The notes under the pieces: generated by a model | What the model was told of the DNA's origin: nothing | The model's database searches: none | The model's input: only the letters and a program-made list of their open reading frames with translations | Assembly: GCA_958349055.1 (NCBI GenBank) | Contig: CATWBO010000031.1 | Coordinates: forward strand, 1-29,471 | DNA from: an uncultured bacterium | GTDB lineage: Bacteria > Actinomycetota > Coriobacteriia > Coriobacteriales > Coriobacteriaceae | DNA length: 29,471 nt | Reading direction: 5' to 3' | Part shown: positions 1 through 5,770 of the stretch, in pieces | How the letters are laid out: each line of letters starts with the position of its first letter | How positions within the stretch are numbered: position 1 is the first letter of the stretch | Program-made: the position numbers and the translations under genes

Positions 1-212
1 CCATCGGGGATCTCGAACAATCGGCAGCGGTTATGTATCCCGAGGTCCTTCATGGCCTGCGTGATGGCGAGGCAGATGGTCGTGCGTCCGCGCGATTCGT
101 CGGCAACGACCAGGTTGGTGGTGAGCGGATCGAGCCCACGGTCGACGCACTCGACGCTGGCGTAGAATGTCTTAAGGTCGATGCAGATATAGGTGCGACG
201 CTCGTGACCCAC
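1..212 (-). CDS. Y-family DNA polymerase (UmuC/DinB/ImpB-like), N-terminal part, cut by window edge
   Basis: The minus-strand reading frame starts at a GTG (210-212) and runs off the left edge, giving about 70 residues. It begins with the Y-family N-terminal signature: YICIDLKTFYASVEC (residues 7-21) carries the catalytic Asp and the steric-gate-region aromatic, followed by LVVADESRGRTTICLAIT and a segment ending in RCRLFEIP. This matches the palm/fingers start of ImpB/MucB/SamB-type translesion polymerases, which copy damaged DNA during the SOS response. The GTG start is supported by a GGGAGG ribosome site 6 bases upstream. Two LexA boxes and a strong promoter lie just upstream, which fits SOS induction. 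The C-terminal little-finger domain lies outside the window, so UmuC-like and Pol IV-like types cannot be separated with certainty; YICIDLKTFYASVEC favours the UmuC-like Gram-positive type. Confidence 0.85.
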   Translation of the reverse strand, partial: MGHERRTYICIDLKTFYASVECVDRGLDPLTTNLVVADESRGRTTICLAITQAMKDLGIHNRCRLFEIPD

Positions 213-225
213 GCGTTCCTCCCAT

Positions 226-256
226 CAAACACATGTTCTTATCGAATACTTGTTCG
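226..256 (-). promoter_or_regulatory. Two tandem LexA (SOS) boxes
   Basis: Two sites match the Gram-positive LexA consensus CGAAC-RNRY-GTTYG, read on the minus strand. CGAACAAGTATTCG (243-256) has one mismatch (A for G in the right arm). AGAACATGTGTTTG (226-239) has one mismatch in the first base. They are 3 bp apart. The upstream box abuts the -10 hexamer, so bound LexA would cover the transcription start of the Y-family polymerase gene. Confidence 0.8.
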
Positions 257-285
257 ATAATACCCGCTTGCGCGGACACCGTCAA
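257..285 (-). promoter_or_regulatory. Promoter of the Y-family polymerase gene
   Basis: On the minus strand TTGACG (280-285) and TATTAT (257-262) are separated by exactly 17 bases, five of six matches each to the housekeeping consensus. The LexA boxes start immediately downstream of the -10. The -35 hexamer overlaps the edge of a REP-like repeat. Confidence 0.75.
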
Positions 286-302
286 AACCTGTCCCTCTTT
301 GG
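286..302. repeat. Single REP-like half-site (AACCTGTCCCT)
   Basis: AACCTGTCCCTCTTTGG is the same motif as the right arm of the inverted repeat at 1021-1037 (AACCTGTCCCTTTTTGG; one base differs). Here it occurs alone, without the matching left arm. The rest of the intergenic stretch between the polymerase start and the next gene shows only a short GCTCT/AGAGC hairpin near 335-350. Confidence 0.55.
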
Positions 303-436
303 CGGGTATGGTCGTGCGGTTGCATCGGGTTTTTTAACGCAGCTCTAAAGAGCGCGAAACAGCTCGGAAAACCTCGCTTCGTAGTATGAGTCTAACGATT
401 GATACCGCCTATACGCACGGAAGGGTTGTGGGGATA

Positions 437-961
437 ATGGTCGACTATGGGTTTGGTATGCCGACGCGCTTGGTTGCGGATGGGGATGTGGCTCGCTGGT
501 GCGGGCGATTGGTTGCCCACTATGGCGGCACCAAGGCACTGGTCGTGCTGGGAGGCGACAAGCACACGCGTGATGAGCTCGTTTCGGCGGCGCTGGGCTC
601 GCTCGATCGCGCCCTGCTCGAGCGCGTGCTTTTCCGCTGCGGTTTGGTCGGGGGCGACGGGGGAGACGAGCTGATCGACGAAGCCGTGGCCCTGGCGACC
701 GACGAAGGCGTGGACTTTGTCCTGGCGATCGGCGATGCCGATACGGCCGGCTTTGCGCGCGAGCTCGCCCGTCGTATGGCGGCGCTCGATGCCGGTGAGG
801 ACGGCTTTGTGCCTTATGGATGCATCGTCTCCGAGGGAAAAGTGCCCGCCGTTGTGGGTGTCGGCGAGGTTCCCGTTTTTGCCATCATCGCGCCCGAACT
901 GCTGGAGGGCATCGGGTCTCCTCTGCGTGAGTTGCTCGGTAGCGTCTGCGCTGCGGCCTAA
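437..961 (+). CDS. Half-length iron-containing alcohol dehydrogenase-like protein
   Basis: A 174-residue protein (ATG at 437; an in-frame ATG at 386 would add 17 residues but has no visible ribosome site). The start YGFGMPTRLVADGDV, the strand LVVLGGDKHT and the later EGVDFVLAIGDADT resemble the NAD-binding N-terminal domain of Fe-ADH/butanol dehydrogenases, where the last motif is normally VGGGS. Family members are about 380-400 residues with a C-terminal iron-binding helical domain carrying Asp and His ligands. That domain is absent here, and the GGGS nucleotide loop reads GDAD, so alcohol dehydrogenase activity is unlikely. It may be a remnant or a repurposed Rossmann domain. It stands alone between the divergent SOS promoter and pgi. 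The fold assignment is by eye and moderate; function is unknown. Confidence 0.5.
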   Translation: MVDYGFGMPTRLVADGDVARWCGRLVAHYGGTKALVVLGGDKHTRDELVSAALGSLDRALLERVLFRCGLVGGDGGDELIDEAVALATDEGVDFVLAIGDADTAGFARELARRMAALDAGEDGFVPYGCIVSEGKVPAVVGVGEVPVFAIIAPELLEGIGSPLRELLGSVCAAA

Positions 962-963
962 TA

Positions 964-1037
964 TTTGGCATAAAGGGATAGGTTATTTTTGATTGGTAAA
1001 GCGTTTGACCTGCCAAATTAAACCTGTCCCTTTTTGG
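964..1037. repeat. REP/BIME-like intergenic inverted repeat
   Basis: AAAGGGATAGGTT (972-984) pairs with AACCTGTCCCTTT (1021-1033), 12 of 13 with one G-T wobble. A second pair lies in TTTGGCA (964-970) and TGCCAAA (1011-1017). The right arm recurs alone at 286-302. Palindromes built on GGGACAGGTT occur in many bacterial genomes as REP-type elements near RAYT (IS200-like) transposases. No transposase is in this window. It could also act as a transcription terminator for the preceding gene. Confidence 0.6.
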
Positions 1038-1118
1038 TCGGTTGCCGTTTGGGGGCCGATTGGCAACGCTCGCTGATTATAGTCTTGACCTGCGCTAGAA
1101 TAGTGGCATCTGAATGTC

Positions 1119-1142
1119 CGGGCGCATGGAGGCGTGCGCCCG
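1119..1142 (+). other. Perfect hairpin in the pgi leader, just upstream of the RBS
   Basis: CGGGCGCA (1119-1126) and TGCGCCCG (1135-1142) form an 8-bp GC-rich stem with an 8-base loop containing GGAGG. It ends 8 bases before the true pgi ribosome site (GGAGG near 1151-1155). It could stabilise the mRNA 5' end or present a decoy Shine-Dalgarno; this is inference. Confidence 0.4.
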
Positions 1143-1160
1143 TATGCTGAGGAGGACTCT

Positions 1161-2855
1161 ATGGCAACTGTTGCCGCACCTATCGATGCTACGTCGACTG
1201 CCGCTTGGAAGGCGCTCGAGGCCCATCAGGAGAAGCTCGAGGCCGAGGGTATCGACCTCAAGGCCTGGTTCGCCGCCGATGCCGAGCGCGTGAACAAGCT
1301 GAGCTTTGACGCCGGTGACCTGCACTTCGACCTGTCCAAGAACCTGGTGACTGATGAGACCGTCAAGCTGCTGTGCGATCTTGCCCGCGAGGTGAAGCTC
1401 GAGGAGCGCCGCGACGCCATGTTCTCCGGCGAGCACATCAACACCACCGAGGACCGCGCCGTCCTGCACACCGCGCTGCGCCGTCCGGCAAGCGAGAAAG
1501 GCCAGCTTATCGTCGACGGCCAGGATGTCGTCGCCGACGTGCACGAGGTCCTCGACCGCATGTATGCCTTCGCCGAGCGCGTGCGCTCCGGTGAGTGGAA
1601 GGGCGTTACCGGCAAGAAGATCGAGCACCTGGTGTCCATCGGCATCGGCGGCTCCGATTTGGGCCCGGTCATGGCTTACGAGGCCCTGCGTCCCTATGCC
1701 GACGCCGGTATCGACTGCCGCTATATCTCCAACATCGACCCCAACGACCAGGCCGAGAAGCTCAAGGGTTTGGATCCCGAGACCACGCTCGTGATCATCG
1801 TCTCCAAGACCTTCACCACGCTCGAGACCCTCACCAACGCCCGTGAGGTCAAGACCTGGATGCTCGAGCAGCTCAAGGCTCAGGGCGCCATCGACGGCTC
1901 CGATGAGCAGAACGCCGAGGCCGTGGCAAAGCACTTCGTCGCCGTTTCCACCGCACTCGAGAAGGTCGAGGCCTTCGGCATCGACCCCGCTAACGCCTTT
2001 GGTTTCTGGAACTGGGTCGGCGGCCGCTACTCCGTCGACTCCGCCGTGGGCCTGTCGCTGATCGTCGTGCTCGGCCCCGAGCGCTTCCAGCAGTTCCTCG
2101 AGGGCTTCCACGCCATCGACGAGTACTTCTGCAACACCCCGCTCGAGAACAACGCCGTCGCGCTGATGGGCCTGCTCAACGTCTGGTACGTCAACTTCTT
2201 CGGCTCCAAGAGCCACGCCGTGCTTCCGTACTGCCAGTATCTGCACCGTTTCCCGGCCTACCTGCAGCAGCTCACCATGGAGTCCAACGGCAAGCATGTC
2301 CGCTGGGACGGCAGCGCTGTGACCTCCGATACCGGTGAGATCTTCTGGGGCGAGCCCGGCACCAACGGCCAGCACGCCTTCTACCAGCTGCTGCACCAGG
2401 GCACCGTGGTGGTCCCGGCCGACTTTATCGCTTTCGCCAACACTGCTAACCCCGCAACCGACAGCGGCCAGGATGTCCACGAGCTGTTCCTGGGCAACTT
2501 CCTGGCCCAGACCAAGGCACTCGCCTTTGGTAAGACGGCCGATGAGGTGCGCGCCGAGGGCACGCCCGAGCAGATCGTCCCGGCCCGCTGCTTTGAGGGC
2601 AACCGTCCGACGACCTCGATCTTCGGCGACACGTTGACCCCGTTCGCGCTCGGCGAGCTCATCGCCCTGTACGAGCACATTACGTTTGTCGAGGGCACGG
2701 TCTGGGGCATCGACTCCTACGACCAGTGGGGCGTCGAGCTGGGCAAGCAGCTTGCCAAGCAGATCACCCCGGCCTTCCACGACGATGCCGCCAAGGCCGA
2801 GCAGGACGCTTCGACCCAGGCGCTCATCGAGTTCTACCGCGCTCATCGCAAGTAG
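1161..2855 (+). CDS. pgi: Glucose-6-phosphate isomerase
   Basis: Interconverts glucose 6-phosphate and fructose 6-phosphate in the cytoplasm (glycolysis and gluconeogenesis). The protein is 564 residues, normal for the long bacterial PGI type. It has two SIS domains: the phosphate-binding loop GIGGSDLGP at about 161-169, the signature GEPGTNGQHAFYQLLHQGT at about 397-415 (including the conserved His), and the C-terminal signature DQWGVELGK at 521-529 with the catalytic Lys. The ATG at 1161 is chosen because GAGGAGG lies 6 bases upstream; the upstream in-frame ATG lacks this. It is monocistronic with its own terminator and GC-rich codon use typical of a highly expressed core gene. The glucose 6-phosphate expected from the FrlB-like deglycase downstream would enter glycolysis here. 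Confidence 0.97.
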   Translation: MATVAAPIDATSTAAWKALEAHQEKLEAEGIDLKAWFAADAERVNKLSFDAGDLHFDLSKNLVTDETVKLLCDLAREVKLEERRDAMFSGEHINTTEDRAVLHTALRRPASEKGQLIVDGQDVVADVHEVLDRMYAFAERVRSGEWKGVTGKKIEHLVSIGIGGSDLGPVMAYEALRPYADAGIDCRYISNIDPNDQAEKLKGLDPETTLVIIVSKTFTTLETLTNAREVKTWMLEQLKAQGAIDGSDEQNAEAVAKHFVAVSTALEKVEAFGIDPANAFGFWNWVGGRYSVDSAVGLSLIVVLGPERFQQFLEGFHAIDEYFCNTPLENNAVALMGLLNVWYVNFFGSKSHAVLPYCQYLHRFPAYLQQLTMESNGKHVRWDGSAVTSDTGEIFWGEPGTNGQHAFYQLLHQGTVVVPADFIAFANTANPATDSGQDVHELFLGNFLAQTKALAFGKTADEVRAEGTPEQIVPARCFEGNRPTTSIFGDTLTPFALGELIALYEHITFVEGTVWGIDSYDQWGVELGKQLAKQITPAFHDDAAKAEQDASTQALIEFYRAHRK

Positions 2856-2884
2856 TCTTTACGGCTGAGTTGGCTTATGGCTGA

Positions 2885-2918
2885 AAGGGGCCCGTATCCG
2901 TTGGGATACGGGCCCCTT
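2885..2918 (+). terminator. Strong hairpin terminator after pgi
   Basis: AAGGGGCCCGTATCC (2885-2899) and GGATACGGGCCCCTT (2904-2918) form a perfect 15-bp stem with a 4-base loop (GTTG). The following U tract is poor (GCTATTT), but position and stem strength fit a rho-independent terminator. Confidence 0.8.
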
Positions 2919-3091
2919 GCTATTTGGATAGGATGGAATGTATCGGGAGGCGCCTCGACGGGCATCGCAATCGTCGAAGGCGCGCCGTTCATGTTTGGGA
3001 CAATATGACATTTTTCCCGTTGCAAACAGCGCCGCCGTGGGTGTTCTGTATGATGGCTCAGACAAGGTTGTTCAATGACAGGGAGGCATAT

Positions 3092-3934
3092 ATGGCAATC
3101 AAAGCCATCGCAATGGATATCGACGGTACGCTCACCAACGACCAAAAGGTCATCAGCCCGCGTACGCGCGAGAAGCTGCTCGCAACGCAGGAGTCGGGCA
3201 TTAAGCTCATCTTGGCTTCGGGCCGTCCCGCATGGGGGTTGCACGCCTTGGCGCAGGAGCTCGACCTTCAAAACCATGACGGTCTGCTAGTTGCCTTTAA
3301 TGGCGCGCATGTGGTCGACGCTCAGACCGATGAGGTCCTTTTTGACCAGGCCATGCCGGCTGACGAGCTGTACCGTCTGATTGATCATCTGCGCAATTTC
3401 GACGTGATCCCTATGATTTCGCTCGGTCGCGATTTGCACGTCGAGGACTCGTACCATTGCATGATCACGCTGCCTGACGGCTTGCAGAAGAATATCGTCA
3501 AGTATGAGCGCGATGCGTGCAATCTTAAGATTCGCGAGGTCGAGAGCTTGCATGAGGTCGTGGACACTTATCCCGTGGACAAGCTGCTGACGGCGGGTGA
3601 TCCGACCTACCTGCAGGCGCATTACGAGGAGATGTATGCGCCCTTTACCCAGACGCTTTCGGGCATGTTTACGGCCGACTGGTACTTTGAGTACACGGCG
3701 CCCGGTATCGACAAAGCCCGTGCGCTCGAGGGTGCCCTGCCCAAGCTCGGTATCGATGCCAGCGAGGTCGTCTCGTTTGGCGACGGCCAGAACGACAAGT
3801 CCATGATTGAGTGGGCCGGCACCGGTGTTGCCATGGGCAACGCCGTCGATGAGGTTAAGGCAGTTGCCCAGATGGTAACCGCCAATAACAACGAAGACGG
3901 TATTGCAGTGGCGCTGGATAAGCTGCTGGGTTAG
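3092..3934 (+). CDS. Cof-type HAD-family sugar-phosphatase
   Basis: A 280-residue haloacid-dehalogenase superfamily hydrolase of the Cof/YidA subfamily (cap type IIB), probably hydrolysing phosphorylated sugars or similar small metabolites. Motif I MDIDGTL has nucleophile D9 and acid/base D11. Motif II is LASGRP, Lys of motif III lies near 208 (IDKARAL), and motif IV GDGQND at 230-235 binds magnesium. All catalytic residues are present. The start at 3092 has GGGAGG 6 bases upstream; the longer frame from 2924 has no such site and adds a basic non-conserved stretch. It is flanked by terminators on both sides, so it is probably transcribed alone. The intergenic space 2925-3091 shows no gene. 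The exact substrate cannot be inferred. Confidence 0.9.
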   Translation: MAIKAIAMDIDGTLTNDQKVISPRTREKLLATQESGIKLILASGRPAWGLHALAQELDLQNHDGLLVAFNGAHVVDAQTDEVLFDQAMPADELYRLIDHLRNFDVIPMISLGRDLHVEDSYHCMITLPDGLQKNIVKYERDACNLKIREVESLHEVVDTYPVDKLLTAGDPTYLQAHYEEMYAPFTQTLSGMFTADWYFEYTAPGIDKARALEGALPKLGIDASEVVSFGDGQNDKSMIEWAGTGVAMGNAVDEVKAVAQMVTANNNEDGIAVALDKLLG

Positions 3935-3957
3935 AATCGCCGATTAATGCATGGTTT

Positions 3958-3986
3958 GGGCGCCTGCTTGCGGGCGCCCTTTTGTT
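3958..3986 (+). terminator. Rho-independent terminator between the two HAD genes
   Basis: GGGCGCC (3958-3964) pairs with GGCGCCC (3973-3979), followed by TTTTGTT. It lies 23 bp after the Cof gene stop. Confidence 0.75.
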
Positions 3987-3998
3987 AGGGAGGGTGCC

Positions 3999-4658
3999 GT
4001 GTCCGCATTTCCGTTCGACGCCGTTATCTTTGACATGGACGGTGTCATTGTCGATACCGAGTATTACTACCTGGGCGAGACTGCCGCGTTTGCCAAGGAG
4101 CTTGGGCTTAACCTGACTCAAGAGGAGTTGAATGGGCAAGTCGGTACCTCGCATCAGTTCTTCCTGCATATGCTGGTCGATTGGTTTGAGCGCGCCGGTA
4201 AGGGGCATTTCACTGGCGAGGAAGCGTTGGCCCGTTGGGATGAGTGGGCGCATAAGCGTCCGCGCGACTATCAGGCTTTGATTAACCCGGGCGCCGTGGA
4301 TACGATTCGAGAGCTGCCGCGCCGTGGCGTTCGCGTGGCGCTTGCCAGCTCGTCTCCCATAGATAGCATCGAAGAAGTGCTCAACGCATGCGGGCTGTCG
4401 GATGCCTTTGAGTATGTGGTGAGTGGCGAGCAGTTTAAGGAGAGCAAGCCCGAGCCCGACATCTACCTGCATGCGCTGGACCTGCTGGGGCTGCCCGCGA
4501 ATCGCTGCTGCTGCGTTGAGGATTCGGTGCCTGGCATCACTGCCGGCAAGCGCGCCGGTCTGACAGTCATCGCCAAGCGCGAGGAGCGCTTTGGCTTTAG
4601 TCAGGACGCCGCGGATAAGATTATCGATCAGCTGCCGGACCTGCTGGAACTCGCGTAA
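3999..4658 (+). CDS. HAD-family phosphatase/phosphomutase (beta-phosphoglucomutase-like)
   Basis: A 219-residue HAD superfamily protein of the subfamily I (PGMB/phosphoglycolate phosphatase-like) group with an alpha-helical cap between motifs I and II. Motif I FDMDGVIVDTE carries D12 and D14, motif II is ALASSSP, motif III K150 sits in KESKPEPDIY, and motif IV VEDSVPGI holds E174 and D175. DGVIVDTE at the start and the SKPEPDIY segment are typical of sugar-phosphate phosphatases or mutases. The GTG start at 3999 has GGGAGGG 4-5 bases upstream; no better ATG exists before the DMDG motif. The specific substrate is unknown; it may clear sugar-phosphate by-products. Confidence 0.88.
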   Translation: MSAFPFDAVIFDMDGVIVDTEYYYLGETAAFAKELGLNLTQEELNGQVGTSHQFFLHMLVDWFERAGKGHFTGEEALARWDEWAHKRPRDYQALINPGAVDTIRELPRRGVRVALASSSPIDSIEEVLNACGLSDAFEYVVSGEQFKESKPEPDIYLHALDLLGLPANRCCCVEDSVPGITAGKRAGLTVIAKREERFGFSQDAADKIIDQLPDLLELA

Positions 4659-4742
4659 GAGCGCGTTAGTTGCGCGTTTTTCGGGTCCGATGAGTAAATA
4701 CCCGACATTTTGGTGCGACACCTAGCATACTTTAAGCTAATG

Positions 4743-4780
4743 CGGGCTTAAGGACTTGTTGAATGCCCTTAAGCCCGTTT
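4743..4780 (+). terminator. Rho-independent terminator after the HAD gene
   Basis: CGGGCTTAAGG (4743-4753) pairs perfectly with CCTTAAGCCCG (4767-4777), followed by TTTTAG. It lies about 85 bp past the HAD stop and 28 bp before the GntR gene, so it isolates the regulator from upstream transcription. A role as leader attenuator of the regulator is also possible. Confidence 0.7.
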
Positions 4781-4808
4781 TAGACGTAATTGCGCTGGGA
4801 GAGGGTAT

Positions 4809-5552
4809 ATGCCACCGACTGAAGGGCTAACTGACGGTAAAGCAGCGATACCGCTGTACCAACAGGTCATTGATATCATTAAAAACGAAATCAACTCCGG
4901 TGCCTACAAGGCAGGTGCGCGGATACCCAACGAATTCGAATTGGCTGAGAGCTATAAAGTTGGCCGCGTTACCGTGCGACGCGCTATTGAGGAGCTCGTC
5001 CAACAGGGCTATCTAACGAAGCGACAGGGGAAAGGCACGTTTGTCAATGCCCCCAAGCTCAAGCGCAAGATTCGCCAGAAGGATGACGTCCAGAGTTTTT
5101 CGGACGCATGCCGCGCTAACGGAATGGAACCGGGGGCGTGTGTCATTTCGAGAAAGATACTGCCGGCGGATTCCACCGAAGCACAGTTCTTTGGTGTTCC
5201 CGTTGGAACTGACTTGATTTGCGTTGAGCGCGTGCGTACTGCCGATGGCGTCCCTGTCATGCTTGAGAACAACATATACGTTTACGAGGACAACGCCTAT
5301 CTATCAACGGCGCCTCTATCTAACCAATCCATTTTTGAGTTCGTGCGCAACCGGACGGGGCGGACGCCTGCGTTTACCGACCCGTGCACGCTCGAGATCG
5401 CGTGCGCATCGCCCGAGGTCGCTCGGTTGCTGGCGGTTCCCGTTGGCGAACCCTTGTTTTATATGGAAGCCTTCTTCTTTGATGAGCAGCGGCGGCCGTT
5501 TATCATCGGTCGTCAGCGGATCGTTGGGTCTCGCTACGTTTTTGACATCTAG
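4809..5552 (+). CDS. GntR-family transcriptional regulator with UTRA ligand domain (FrlR-like)
   Basis: A 247-residue HutC-subfamily GntR regulator. The N-terminal winged helix-turn-helix (about 14-82) shows PLYQQVIDIIKNEINSG, then IPNEFELAESYKVGRVTVRR, the recognition-helix region AIEELVQQGYL and the wing RQGKGTFV. The UTRA domain (about 95-245) has the usual FGVPVGTDLICVERVR and PLFYMEAFFFDEQRRPFIIG segments and binds a small effector such as a sugar phosphate or amino-acid conjugate. The ATG has GGGAGAGGG just upstream. It precedes the catabolic operon on the same strand and is separated from it by its own terminator and by inverted repeats that are candidate operators. E. coli frl is likewise linked to a GntR/UTRA regulator, FrlR. 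It is probably an effector-relieved repressor of the operon. Confidence 0.9.
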   Translation: MPPTEGLTDGKAAIPLYQQVIDIIKNEINSGAYKAGARIPNEFELAESYKVGRVTVRRAIEELVQQGYLTKRQGKGTFVNAPKLKRKIRQKDDVQSFSDACRANGMEPGACVISRKILPADSTEAQFFGVPVGTDLICVERVRTADGVPVMLENNIYVYEDNAYLSTAPLSNQSIFEFVRNRTGRTPAFTDPCTLEIACASPEVARLLAVPVGEPLFYMEAFFFDEQRRPFIIGRQRIVGSRYVFDI

Positions 5553-5564
5553 GACATTGCGAAT

Positions 5565-5600
5565 GGAGACGCCCGGTGGATCATCTCACCGGGCGTTTCC
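5565..5600 (+). terminator. Terminator after the GntR gene
   Basis: GGAGACGCCCGGTG (5565-5578) pairs with CACCGGGCGTTTCC (5587-5600) over 14 positions with one G-U wobble. The trailing U stretch is weak. Confidence 0.7.
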
Positions 5601-5662
5601 ATACCGTTCACGGCACAAACGCAACCGTTCAACCGCGTTGCGGCAATCAGTTTGAAATTATC

Positions 5663-5691
5663 TTGATGACGAGAAAAGCTGCTGGTAATCT
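5663..5691 (+). promoter_or_regulatory. Possible operon promoter
   Basis: TTGATG (5663-5668) and TAATCT (5686-5691) are 17 bases apart; the -35 matches 4 of 6 and the -10 only 3 of 6. The overlapping TATAGA at 5691-5696 is an alternative -10. Placement upstream of the candidate operators fits the expected start of the ten-gene operon. Confidence 0.4.
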
Positions 5692-5752
5692 ATAGAACGT
5701 CATAGAACGTTTGCCTTGTGCAAACGTTGAAGCGAGATGCGATGCAATCTCG
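5692..5752 (+). promoter_or_regulatory. Candidate operators upstream of the catabolic operon
   Basis: Three symmetric or repeated elements lie between the putative promoter and the transporter RBS. ATAGAACGT occurs twice, at 5692-5700 and 5702-5710, one helical turn apart. AACGTTTGC (5706-5714) and GCAAACGTT (5720-5728) form a perfect 9-bp inverted repeat around 5 bases. CGAGAT (5733-5738) and ATCTCG (5747-5752) form a second inverted repeat. They are the best candidates for binding by the GntR/UTRA regulator encoded just upstream. The first repeat could also form an RNA hairpin. Confidence 0.55.
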
Positions 5753-5770
5753 AGTTCTTTGGAGGTATCT

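Noticed and set aside
1095..2846. 583-residue open frame on the minus strand opposite pgi
   Set aside because: It is the antisense shadow of a highly GC-biased gene; the composition is Gly/Leu/Val-rich without domains, and pgi has all family signatures.
4743..4780. Hairpin before the GntR gene considered as a riboswitch or leader attenuator
   Set aside because: It is a single short stem followed by T residues, with no conserved aptamer-like secondary elements; a plain terminator explains it.
5706..5728. Inverted repeat considered as a CcpA cre site
   Set aside because: The central spacing and the AACGTTTGC arms do not fit the cre consensus; a site for the local GntR-type regulator is more economical.
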